DNA from: Dactylellina haptotyla
Lineage: Eukaryota; Ascomycota; Orbiliomycetes; Orbiliales; Orbiliaceae
Reading direction: 5' to 3'
Assembly: GCA_031310005.1 (NCBI GenBank)
Contig: CM062383.1
Coordinates: 3,224,001 to 3,288,000, forward strand
DNA length: 64,000 nucleotides
The notes beneath the pieces were generated by a model that was given only the letters and a program-made list of their open reading frames with translations, was not told the origin of the DNA and made no database searches. The number at the start of each line of letters is the position of its first letter. Within the stretch, counting starts at the first letter, position 1. The position numbers and the translations under genes are program-made. Below, one piece after another: positions 21,603 to 33,329 of this stretch.

Positions 21603-24588
21603 TGTCGTTCTTCGGCTTCGACACCACCCTGCCGAGGGACCGAGCTTCCCACACCCACCCGAAACAAGCGCCCGGCTTCTCGCAGCAACGTGACGCTTTC
21701 GCCGGCCTCTCTCGCAACGAAGGCGGTGGCGGCGGCAAGGACGAGGAAGGGTACGTTCCTCCTCTTCTTCTTACTATCTTCAGATCTAGCTCGCATGCTG
21801 CTGCTCGCTGAAGGGGGAGAAAACTTTTGTCGCTTATGCTTTGTTGCCTGAATATAGCTACGACTTCGAAGACACCTATGATGGCCTCGGCGATGAACTC
21901 GACGAGGGAGACGATGAATTCAACGACGAAACCTTTGGGGGCTCCAGCTCAGGTAAGAAAACTCGGCCTTCCACTATCAAACACGTATTTCTGACATTTT
22001 TCATATAGCTCCGGGCAAAGACTTTGACTTCTTCGGTTCCACCGCCAAGGTAGCCGACGCTATCAACGAGGAGCAGCTCCTCTACGCTCGCGTCCCCAAG
22101 AAAGCTACCGCTCCGCCCTCGCAACCCCAATCTCGACAGACAAAACCTGCCGCCAGCTATGCCGCCGCCACCAAGCCCAAGGCCGTCAAGCACGAAATCC
22201 CAGAGATCCCCGAGCTGAAACCTGAGATGTCACTGTGGGCCACCACCTCTCCAGAACCTACTCCCCAGAAACCCCGCTCCAACCTTGCTGCTGCTCATTT
22301 CCGCCATGTGGAAACCCAAGAACCGCCCCAGGTGAACTCGCTCGCCGCATCTATAATCCCGCCTGCTGCTGTTGCTGCTGCGGCCGCCGCACCATCTGCT
22401 TCTGCTTCCGCTCAGAGGAAATACAAGAGTCTCGAGGAGGTCGAAGCTGAGATATTGGCCAAGAAGCAGGCGAGACTAGCTGGTGTTCAACAACCACCAC
22501 TACAACAGCCGCCTCAAGCTCTTCCGCCGCAATTGAACCAGCAGGATGGCTGGCAGGGTCGACAGATCCAGCCCTTCCCTCAGCACCCTCAAATGCCAAT
22601 GCCAAATCAACAGATGCCACCGCCGATGCAGATGGAGCTACCTTTCCCTGCCAGATCGATGCCCCCACCACAACAGAACCAGCGCCCTCCCCAGAACGAC
22701 AGGGTTCCTGAGCATTTACAACGTGGTCCCATGCCAGGCCAACAGCTGCCGTTCCAGCAGATGCCACCCGGCCAGCAATTTCCGAACAATAACATGCCGT
22801 TCCCGATGGGCATGATGCCTCCTCCTCCCCCACCCCCCGCTCCTCCTCATGGTACACAACCACCCTTCCCGGGCATGCCGCCAATGGCCCAGCCGCAGAT
22901 GATGCAGATGACTGAGGAGGAGAAGACTAAATTCCTGGAGGATGAGAGCAAACGACTGAAACGCAACCACAAGATCCAGCAGCTCGTAAGTATCCATATT
23001 TGGCTATGTGAGGGTCAACTGGCTAATAATTTACCTATAGTCCCGGTATAATGGCTTGATGACACCATCCGACAAGAACTTCATAACACGAATCCAGCTT
23101 CAGCAATTGGTGTCCGTCAATGAAGATTCCTTCAACGAAGACTTCTACTATCAGGTTTACATGGCGATACGAGCTCGCAATAACCCGCAGCAACCTCTCA
23201 ACCAGTTCGCGCAAACCTACCTCGGCCAACAAGGTGCGCGTGGGGGCAGAGCCCGCAGACAAGATAATCATCTGCTCCGTATGCAACAACAGGTCCAGCG
23301 AGCGGTCGCGGCTGCTAAGGCTCGGCCGAAGGCATCCCAGCTGGTCTTGGAAGGTTCGCTGGGAAAGATCTCATTTAGCAACGTCAAGACTCCCAAGCCG
23401 CTCTTGAGTATTAAAAAGCAGGACAGCACCGGCCCAGTCGATCCAAATCAGAAGGTACCAGCCTCCAACTTCGCCGGCATCGATCGTAGGAGTATATTGT
23501 CCGCCGCTGAGGACGTCTACCGCTGCTTGCTCGACTTGGACTCCCACGAGAGGAAACACCCAGGGCCGAATCTGACCGGACAGCAACCAGATGCGGCCAC
23601 GATACAGTGGCTCGAAACTCGGGATGCGCTTATCGCCAAGCTTTGGCTATCGATGCGTATCACCGAGCCATTCAAGGAAAAGTACGTTCATTCCCCTTGT
23701 AAACTCTTCTGTTTCCGTTACTAACCTCCCTCTAGATCCAAAGCACCACATCCATTCATTGCCATCCTTTCCGTTAAGAAGGCGAAGGAAGCCATTCCTC
23801 GAGTATTTAGGTATATCGACCTCGAACAGCGCATCACGGTCCTCACAATGATCACAATATCCCTCGACCACGTCGACGTCATCAAGGACGGCCGTTACAC
23901 CAGCGATGCCGTCACATTGTCGTCGGAGACCAGACGAAAGATCGAAGGGTTCTCCCAATACGTTCTCCCACCACTGCTTTCTTACGTTTCTGAGGCGCAA
24001 CTCAACGTCATCACTGGCCTGCTGGGTATCTTGATCGATCGTGTTAACGTGCTGCTGCTCTCGCAAACGCAGATCGGACTTGCGTTCCTGACGATGTTTA
24101 CTAGTCGAGCGGAAATTATCAAGCAGGCAGGCTTGGCGGATGACGAGCAAGTTGAGAAGTGGACGCAGACGTACGACCGCCTATTCGCCATCCTGGAGGA
24201 CCACCTGCTGGATATTTTCCCACCCCACGGTGTGCAGGTAGACGATATGTACGTTTGGCAGTTCCTGGCGAGTATGGCTGTTGGAGCGAACATGCAACAG
24301 CAACAGAAGATGGTCGGGGCCGTGAAGTAAGTAAAATCTTTTTATATTTGAAATACTACATTTTGGTACTAACGACGGATGTTTCAACCAGGGACCGGGT
24401 CAATGATAATGTGCAAGCGAGCAAGACTTTGCCACAGGAGATGGGCCAGCAAAAGTTGGCTAATACAAATCTGTTCCTGCGGGCTTTGGGGTTGGATATC
24501 GATGTAGGTTTCGAGCTCCCAGTTTATATTTATGGAGCTATTTTCGCTAACCTTTTTCGCTTTACAGTTGTTATTGGCACAGCAATAA
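21602..24588 (+). CDS. PAT1: mRNA decapping activator Pat1
   Basis: P-body protein that binds Lsm1-7, Dhh1 and Dcp2 and promotes decapping and translational repression (family knowledge). Exons 21602-21750, 21858-21952, 22009-22985, 23041-23681, 23736-24326, 24392-24503 and 24568-24588; 861 aa. The N-terminus MSFFGFDTTLPRDR is typical, followed by an acidic stretch (YDFEDTYDGLGDELDEGDDE) and DFDFFGSTAKVADAINEE. A long Pro/Gln/Met-rich region (about residues 280-390) precedes the conserved block SRYNGLMTPSDKNFITRIQL, then DNHLLRMQQQVQRAV, then KISFSNVKTPKPLLSI, then the helical Pat1-C domain (YIDLEQRITVLTMITISLDH). The last exon is 21 nt and encodes LLLAQQ-stop. The stop codon sits within CAATAAAT, so it overlaps an AATAAA-like polyadenylation signal. 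Confidence 0.93.
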
Positions 24589-24724
24589 ATACAAGCCAAA
24601 AAGAAGGAGAGTTGTACAGTCGCTCACATGGTGTGAAGAAGAAGAAGAAGATTACTTTTTGCGACGTCAGCAATTACTCAGCTATTTCATACCCATATTT
24701 TTAGGCGGTATGAATGGCGACAAA

Positions 24725-24757
24725 TAAACCGGTAGACGGTTTAATGTTTTTTTTTTT
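24725..24757 (+). terminator. Hairpin plus T-run downstream of PAT1
   Basis: TAAACCG/CGGTTTA 7-bp perfect stem with loop GTAGA (24,725-24,743) is followed by ATG and a run of eleven T (24,747-24,757). It looks like a factor-independent terminator, but Pol II genes do not use these. It may be chance or part of 3'-end formation. Confidence 0.25.
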
Positions 24758-26313
24758 TCCTTTGAATTATATATTCATGTTTAACAAAAATTCCCTTTTG
24801 CTACATCTAAAAAACGGGTTGTTTAATGTTCTTTTTTGTTTAGTTTATTTTTTTCTTCTCTTAGTTTTCAAAAAATTAAAAAAGCGTATAATTCAAGTCA
24901 TGTATAAGAAAAAAGCGGACCGAAAAATTATTTTTCGATAGAAAAGCAAACAAGCAATATATGATAGGATCGGATAGGATAGGATATCGGAAATGAGGAT
25001 GGCGGTGAAGAGTTTTTTTTTTTTTTAGTAATCGCCATTCGGAATTGGGAATGTGAGGTTAGGAGGAGGAGATGGAAGTGGAAGAGGAGGTTGGGAGGTT
25101 GACAAGTTGGACGGGTGATGTATATTTGCGATGGATCGCGGGGACGGGGGATGTCTAGTGTATTTGGGTACCATGGGTAGCTAGCAGATGAATCTTGCGA
25201 TCTAAGGAGGGAGGGAGGAAAGCGCCGTCGGGCGATGGGAGAGTTGTCAATGAGTGGAGAATATATCTATAAAGAAAGTTTTTTGAGTATCTGGGCGCCG
25301 TAGGATCGTAACTGTGGAAGTCTCGTTTCTGAAGTAGTTAGTGGTGGCGGTCGCGATATATATTCTTTTGGGTGTTTCGGTTCTTTCGATAGCCGTCGCA
25401 ATGCGGGGAGAGAAGGTTGGTTAAGTTGTTTGCGCTTGCGACCCGAAATATGTAAGTTTCTTTTGGAAAAGATTATTGCGCATTCATGGTACCGACTATT
25501 CTTGGTAGTATTACCTTATTCTCGTCAATCGAACGGGAAGCATATCGGGTCTTTGCGTCTGTCGCGTTGTAGAATTCATTCAAGTTACACCGGTTTCAAG
25601 GAGTCCCGCTAGCCACCGTATACTGAATATCCGGATAGCTTAAAACGGAAAGTCGATATTTGGAGAATTTTTTTCTTTCTGGTCTGCGACATTGATATGG
25701 ACCGCACAGTTATTTCACTGCCGCCGGTTGACCCCTGGCACGGCTGGCTTTGAGACTAGTTTCGCAAATCTGAGAGAGCACTACCGCTTTCCATTTCTGG
25801 AAGCCTGCACTGGCGGGATAATTTGAATACCGCGTCGTACTGGCCTGTTAGTTAGCTATTCGTGATCGCTATATTTGCGACTGATAAACCTGTCGTGATG
25901 ATTGGTATATAATAATATAATATATTATCTTTAAATTCCCATGTTTTGGATACTGTATTCATGAGGCTTGCGAGTGCATCAAAACCGTCTACAACATGCT
26001 CGCCAACGCAGATTGCGAACCTGCTGCTCAATTTTGGTTTAAACAAGTCATACCAATAGTTGGACTGTACCTAATATGTAGTGCTATTATATGATATACT
26101 ACATCTTGAAGTACAAATTGGGCGTGTAGATGTATCATCGGATGCGTTGGTGTGGTGTTTTGGATCCCTGCCTGTTTCGCCATCGCAGCGCGCGTTTCCC
26201 CACAAATGGGAATGTGCCCGTCAATGGCCAAACGGGCTGGTTCGAGATTCCTACCTTGTGACCTCCTCCTCCCCGCCAGCCAGCCACAACTTCCTCTCCT
26301 CCTCCTCTTCACG

Positions 26314-26352
26314 ATGACCACCCAAGTCGAACCCACCGTAGGATCACGATAG
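26314..26352 (+). promoter_or_regulatory. Upstream ORF (12 codons) before YVC1
   Basis: ATG ACC ACC CAA ... CGA TAG encodes MTTQVEPTVGSR and stops 17 nt before the YVC1 start. It lies within the pyrimidine-rich presumed leader. Translation is not proven. Confidence 0.45.
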
Positions 26353-26369
26353 CATCCGTCAAATCTGCA

Positions 26370-28620
26370 ATGTCATCCGTTGGTCCTGGCCCCGCGCTGG
26401 ACATTGGCCAGGATGAGGACCTGGGGGAGCTCGTAAGTCGCTGACCTCGTAAAAAAACTGTGATTACGTGCATTCCACGGCGATTGATACCGGGAGATGA
26501 TGGAGGAAACTTGTAGCTAACCCCCGATATCTTTTCTCTCTCTCTCTCTCTCTTCTATACAGATATACAAACTTCAGACGTATTTTGTGGAGATCATCGA
26601 CACTCCCTTCACCTTTGACCAATTACGTACTACCACCTTCTCCAGCCGTCTGCGCCCGCTCATCACCACTCTCTCCTACCACTGCCACCACCCGGCTATC
26701 GTCGCCGCCCTTCTCTGCTGCAAGGCCATCTTTGCTAGCGAAGATGACGACCGCGGCCTCAATGAGTCTCGTGGCTACGCCGCCGAGATCGTTGCCTGGC
26801 GCTTCTGCGCTCACCTCAATCAGTTCACCGAGGTGATCGATTACCTCTGCTATGAAATCCCCGACGAATCCAAAACCCCCTCCCCGTCCCGCCGCCAATC
26901 CGAGGCCGTAGGCGAAAATACCCCGCTGCTTGAATCCCCATTTCCCCGAGAGCTAGACGGCACACCAGCGAATCACTCCTTCGCTGGCCTTTCGACATTG
27001 GAGCTCGCCGTCGTCTGTGATGCGAAGAAATTCCTCTCGCAGCGCACGGTCCAAAATGTCGTCAATGGCATCTGGGACGGGAGTATCGTCTTTTGGCAGG
27101 ACCTGAGGACCAATTCCCAGAAGCGTGCGTCCTTGTATAACCCTAAACGTACGGATCCGTACTGCCGACTCCGTGTACCACGGTACCAAAAGGTGTTCGA
27201 GGCCGTTTTCAACGTCGTCTTCTTAGCCTTATACTACGGTGTTCTCGTCGAGCGGGACATGTACAAAGTCAGCCCGCTGGAATGGTGTCTCAACGTTATG
27301 TTTTTGAGTTTCTGTTACGAGGAAGTCAGCCAGATCACTGATGCCGGGGCGTTGTTCTATGCTGCCGACTTCTGGTCTTGGGCGGATATTTTGATTATCA
27401 TCATATATACCATATTTTTCATCTTCAGGGTTGTCGGTCTGGCGAGGGACGATACAGATTTGATCAACACCTCGTTCGACGTGCTGTCGTTGGAGGCCCT
27501 GCTATTGCTGCCGCGAATCTTCTCTCTGTTCTCTCTGACGCCGTTCTTTGGAACGCTGGTGCCCGCATTACGGCAGATGACAAAGGACTTCTTGAAGTTT
27601 CTGGCGTTGGTTATCATCCTCTATTTGGGCTTTTTGACGACTTTTACTTTGTTGGCGAGGGATAGTTTCACGCTGGGTGAGATGACTTGGTTGTTAATCA
27701 AGGTGTTCTTCGGGAGCAGCTACGTGGGATTCGTAAGTTAATATTTTTCTCAATTTGAATCGACATACGCTAATTTAGTGGTATAGGATATGATGAAACG
27801 GATCTCACCAGTGCTTGGAGCCCCGTTGATGGTAATTAAACCCCGAATGACTTTCACCGCTCAAAGTTATCTAATAGTTCTCTAGTTGATATTCGTAACC
27901 ATGACCAATATTTTGCTCATCACCTCCCTCATTTCATTACTCAGTAACTCTTTGACGGCCGTCATGAGCAACGCTAGGGAAGAATACCTCTTCATGTTCT
28001 CCACCTTCGTCTTAGAATCCGCCACCTCTTCCAGCCGTCTAACATACTTCCAACCCCCATTGAATCTTCTCTCCCTCGCAGTCCGCCCCTTACGCATCAT
28101 CATGCCCGCGAACCAGCTCCGCGCCCTCCGCATCAAACTCCTCAAAGCAACGCACTTCCCTCTCGTCGCCCTCATCATGTTCTACGAACGCATCCGCGGC
28201 GAAGACGGCGAAAGCTTACGCGATAGAGTGTTCACAATCGGCGGCGGTCCACGCAGCTTCAAGGATAGAAGTCTCAACCGCGTTGTTAACAAGCGGGATG
28301 TACGCAGCCAGGCGAAGGCGTTGATGGGGAATAAATACGGCGGGGACGACGAGATGCATCATTACGATCGGGATAGGGCGCCACCAACGCCGGGGACGGG
28401 ACCGTTCCCCAGGCAGAGGAGGCGGACGATGGAATTTGTGGTTGCAGATGAAGGCGGGGAGGGCGAGATGGTTGGTGAGGATAACGCGGATGCAGCAATT
28501 GTAACCTTGAGGGATCTGACTGCGCAGATGGAGGTTTTGAAGGAGGTTTTGATGAGGCGGATGGATGGGATTGAGGAGCTGGCGAGGAATCGTAGTAGTG
28601 AAGGGGAGGGTTTGCAGTGA
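26370..28620 (+). CDS. YVC1: TRP-type vacuolar calcium channel Yvc1
   Basis: Vacuolar cation channel that releases Ca2+ on osmotic or mechanical stress (known for yeast TRPY1). Exons 26370-26432, 26563-27732, 27787-27831 and 27886-28620; 670 aa, against about 675 in yeast. The cytosolic N-terminal part has FTFDQLRTTTFSSRLRPLIT and a helical region. Membrane segments follow from about residue 230: YQKVFEAVFNVVFLALYYGV, LEWCLNVMFLSFCYEEVSQI, DILIIIIYTIFFIFRVVGLA, VLSLEALLLLPRIFSLFSLT and FLKFLALVIILYLGFLTTFT. The pore loop is MTWLLIKVFFGSSYVGF-DMM, and S6 is LIFVTMTNILLITSLISLLS. The cytosolic tail contains KATHFPLVALIMFYERI. Exon 3 (45 nt) covers the stretch between pore loop and S6. Intron 1 has a (CT)n tract just before its acceptor. 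Confidence 0.92.
26535..26552 (+). repeat. (CT)n tract in YVC1 intron 1
   Basis: Pure CT dinucleotide run in the polypyrimidine region just upstream of the TATACAG acceptor of YVC1 intron 1. Confidence 0.8.
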
Positions 28621-29405
28621 TGCGATGGTAGTAGAGAATGGGAATATGCTAATCTTTCGCCCTCTTGCCATCCACAACTATTTTGAGCCTAGGAATATAG
28701 GTGGAATTTGGAGGCAATGAAGGAAAGGTAGAATATAAGGGGTCTATTGATGGTAAGATTGTGAATACTTTTTACGCAGTTTGATTGATACACACGAATT
28801 TGTTAGCGATGTTTTGTTGCTTTCATTCAGGAAGTTTTATAGAATAAACGTAAACATATGAAGTCTTTGTACGATATCTACGGATTGGGCAGAACGAATC
28901 ATTCTATTATTCTCAACAATATAATCAAAATGAGCTTTCCTTACTTACCTACTAATCGCGAAGTGTAATGTTAACGTGACACGAGGCAGCTCTGTTCACA
29001 TCGGTTGTTGGGATATCGTCTTGACGTTGGAACCTGAGAGCACCAACACCTTCAACTACCTTGGCCTTGAGTCATGACAACAACTATGACACTATCGCTG
29101 GCTACTTCTCACTTGCGAATTTCGGGAAACGTCCTTGACATTGACTTAACCGATAATGCAACTCCAATCTACCCTTACGCTCATGGATAACCGTAGATAG
29201 GAAATCTGGAAAGAAAAACCTAAAAATACCTGAAAGTCAAGCGCTAGCGTTGTCTATATTTTCTCATGAATACGGACCCTCGCCTTAGCTTAGCCGTAGA
29301 CCGTTGACTGCGCGAATATCAATTACGTACTAATGATGTTACCCCCACGTCTTTTATTTATTTTAAATTATATTTTACAAGTTCCGTTTACGTAGAAGTC
29401 GGTTC

Positions 29406-29506
29406 AATCTCGTACCTATGGCGATGCCGAAGATAGATATTCCGGTCTGGGCGACACCTCGTAACTGCATTGACGGCATAACCCGCTGTGACGCAGGTAC
29501 GAGATT
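29406..29506. repeat. 12-bp perfect inverted repeat, 77-nt spacer
   Basis: AATCTCGTACCT at 29,406-29,417 is repeated inverted as AGGTACGAGATT at 29,495-29,506. No target-site duplication is evident, so it is not called a transposon. Confidence 0.55.
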
Positions 29507-32500
29507 AGATTGCATGACACAGTCGTCTTCTTCTTCAGCACGGGACGGGTATGCATTGACCAGAGCTCCCTGAGTTTTTGCGAAGCACCCCTGGCACAGA
29601 CGGCAAAGACTGGTAATGAATTATAATAAACACAATGTTTATAACTGTAAATTTCACGGATGGCGAAGTTCGGGTGACTGGGAGAAGTTCCGAAGCCACG
29701 GCGGAGTCTCGGAGAAACCGTCGTCGAGCTCGGCTCCATGAGATGCGTATGAGTAAGCGTAGAGAAAGAAGGTTATAACCATTTCAACGCTTTAAAATAA
29801 AATAAATCCCGAAAGGAAAACGCCTCGTGGGCCCATGTGAGTGTATGTTGCGCCATATTTACATCAATTCACGATCGAAAATAAAGGAACAAAATGCACG
29901 ATTATCATGCAATTCCAGAGGCGTGACTCGCTTTGCCCCCTGGCGGTTCTGGAGATCTGGCATACGGGAAGTTTGAAGATCTAGATTTATTTCATGCATA
30001 GTCTACGGCGTATATACACGTGGTGGCAAAGTTATTCCGAACAACTGCCTTGTAGTTTTCCTGCCTGGCTCTCGGGATCGATAACGGATGGGAAGGGGCT
30101 ATCGATAGTGTACTCGTGAGGCAAAGTGTATGCGGCGTGTAGGGCTTGGTACCTGAATATTCGAAGTGGCGCTCGAATGGGAGGGTAGGTTTAAGATCAT
30201 CGGATGAAACATACGAGAGAAAGACGGGACGAGGAAAAAAGAAGGTTGAGACAGGTGGGAACCGATAGTCGCGCGCGGAGTGCGGAACAGGTTCCGTCAG
30301 GAGATCAGATGATAGTTCTGTCTATTGTCTTTCTCGGTCTCGTTGTTTCTGCGCAGCTGTGACTATTAGAATTTTTCGTATAGACGGGCCACGGGCCTCG
30401 GGGACGCGATTGTATGCGACCAATTTAGAGCTTTTCAGAGTGGCGGGTGTGAGTTTGAGGCGAGAACAAAGATTTCTAGATGTCACAGCAGGAGAAAGCG
30501 GGTAGAGCTCGTTTGTAAACGAGAGAAGTGTATTATGAGCTGCGAGGTCATGAGAGCAATGTTTGGTAGACAAAGGGAGGGCGGTAGCTGCGCTCAGAGA
30601 CGTCGAAAGAGAAGGCGGTACGGAACGCACACACGCACACAGCGAGCTCGCGCGAGGAGAGAGTAGTCGCCGTGGAAAAAGTCGGTTTTCCTTTCCGGGA
30701 GGGAAAAGTAAAAATTCAAGGATGAACCAAGGATGAATCAAGGAGGGTTGTCTGGTTTCGTGTCTCCTGCAGCCTACATGCATGAATGTTGAAGATTTTT
30801 CGAGTTTCTTCGTTCGTAAATAGGTCTAAGTCAGTCTCTTTTCTTCCTCGAGGGCGGCAAGTATATCCTTAAATTTGCAAGGAAGATGGGAGGCGATAAA
30901 TAGGAGGTACAGGTACGGATACGGAGAAGGAGGGTAGAGCAGATATCCGGCCACGGGCTCCAAAAAGCAAGAACGAAGAACTAATGGATCGGTGCCCCGA
31001 ACAAGGCGGTGTGATGCTGAGTAGTCCCGTTCGGCCGGATGTTCACACCCTGGGTCTATCCGAAGCTGTTCCTCGGGGAATTGTCAAGAATGAGTGGCAA
31101 GATAATCGGTCATGGAGCAGTGACAGATATTCCTCATACTGGGATCAGCGTAGTGGGAGAGAATACTGGAACCGTTAGGAAACCGAATATTTGAAAAGAT
31201 CTCCCATTCCGGCTCTGATCAAGAGGAAGGAAAACGAAGAAAAAAAGCTACCAACAGGCCGTCTGGCTAATTGGACTTGCTAAATATGGCTACTTTCGCT
31301 GCAGCCCCTCGGAGTCAAAGTTCAGTCCTCGTCGAATCATAAGGACGGGGACTGTGGGTTTTGGGATTGCCGTTCGCAGTTAAGTCCCAGGCCAGGTCGA
31401 GCTCATCTCTCTCTTCCTGTGAGTGACATATGGATTGTCAGATTTTGAATTCACGAGGCGGTATATCTATGTATAGTTACAAACTTTCTTTCAAAAGTCA
31501 ACACTGCAGTCCGGACCCCGAGCTCAACGGTCAGGGTTATCTAAGAAAGGGTATAGATGAAGGACCTATAGGGTATTCCTTTCAGATAGAGAAAAAGAAA
31601 AGGGGAAAGAAAACCTGCCTGTGAATATTCGGCCACGTTGGCTAGGACATGTGGATTCTTTTAGAAATGAGTACATGCAAGGCTGCTTGTTTGCAGCACA
31701 GCAGGTCAAGGCACGCTTCAAAGAGAAGTTTGCAGATTGGGGCGATCAAAATCCCGTGCCTTGATTCCATCCGGGAATAAAAAAAGGAATGATATATCCC
31801 AAGTCTCTGCCTTGGGGCGCTGGTCCAACGAGAAGATTGGGCCACGGGCATGGGAACATATCCCATGGGCTGGGGGAAGGGGGTCAAGTATCCGGTCACT
31901 TTGAACCCATGGGGATACAGCCCGCTCGTCTCTCGCCGGGCGAGCCGTTTCTCATTCGATCAGCCTATGAATGCCATTGTCATTTTCGTCGGGTTTAGTT
32001 ATCTTAGTAGACCAACCGGCAGACATCCCTAGAGTAGAAGCCACAATCCTGACTGAAAGCTCGCTTTTAGCTCAGGATTTTACCCTTTGCGTATGTAATA
32101 CCTGCAGATATACAGCCCATTCTTGATGTCGTGTGAAAACAATTTATCACAATCGCACAATAGAATGAGACTAGCTTGCACGTAATAAAAGCAGGTAACT
32201 ACACTTGGATTGGCTTGCATACGAACTAGAGCACCTGATTGTTTTCGTATTGTGATCATTTTGGGTCTAGGTTTGCTTCCGTAGAGGATATCGATATGAT
32301 CATTCGCCCAATTAAACGAATACGGCAACCGGCATAATCGATGCCAGACGATCATGATATAACATGGCTGAGAGTTCGCCAGATTCTGTTGGAAAAGCCT
32401 GGAAAATATTTGACAAGCTAGAGGCAAAATGCATGTGGGCCGTCCGATCTCCTCATATGCATGGGTAGCTGCTGCATGGATGTATTGACGCCGCTTTCTG

Positions 32501-33306
32501 TGCCGCTATCTATGAGGCGTTTTCGATCTTTGGGCAAAATACCTCTCAAGTCGTTTCTCAAATCACAAAATGTTTTATGTAGTCGGCCTCAAAATCGGTT
32601 TCCGGGGTGGAGAGTGTAGGTGTATGTTCAGAGTGGGGCTTTTGCGAACGGCATTGATATCGATATGCATTGACGTTATAGTTTGACAGATTGTACCTGT
32701 TAAGTTCGCAATATTCGCGCCCGGGTTCGAGCACCTGCAAACCGAGGCAAATGCCACTCTAGCGGTTTGAACGCAAGTGAGTAGGCTAACAAGCGGCATC
32801 AGATAATCGGTCGGGTCGTTTTTCCATTAGAAAATGAGCCGATGAGCTCCGGAGGCGATATACTATGGCACAGACTCGGAATCTGCCTCCGGAATAGCCA
32901 ATCGACATAGAGGCTCGTAAAGAACCCCGGATCTGACAAACGGAGCCCCAAATGGATGTTGAACGTCAGCTGCAACACAGATTCCGTAGGACTACGAAGA
33001 GGGCACCGTGTTGCATTCTGTATACAGCATGCGATGCTGACCTTGGCCTCAATAGCAATGCCCCCCAAAACCGACTCAGGACGAAACTTTCCTTCCAGAC
33101 CTAGCCTCGGATTTACGAGAAAGGTTAATTAACTCTCCTCGCTTGGACTTTCAAGCGAACGACGTGGCAGTGCCACTTTTCTTTTCCTGTGGGATCTCAA
33201 GATCGGAGCGAGATCGAGGCTCTTCGCTCCAGCTACCCGAGTATTTAAGTCGAATGTGTTGGTGGAAAGGCGGCTCTGGAAACAAGGGGGCCACCAACAA
33301 CGTTTC

Positions 33307-33329
33307 AGCCTGTGCGCTGCCCACAGGCT
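33307..33329. repeat. 8-bp perfect hairpin
   Basis: AGCCTGTG and CACAGGCT form an 8-bp stem around a 7-nt loop (CGCTGCC). Function unknown. Confidence 0.5.

Larger units (their letters stand above)
24589..26369. other. PAT1 3' flank and YVC1 upstream region
   Basis: A 1.78-kb interval between two plus-strand genes. It contains a perfect 7-bp hairpin followed by a T-run (24,725-24,757), a GATAGGAT tandem (24,963-24,985) and GCCAGCCAGCC (26,275-26,285). A short upstream ORF lies just before YVC1. I see no gene. Confidence 0.5.

Noticed and set aside
30984-31178. 64-codon ATG-started plus-strand frame rich in Arg, Ser and Trp
   Set aside because: Short, isolated, no splice extension or motif; expected by chance in an 11-kb interval.
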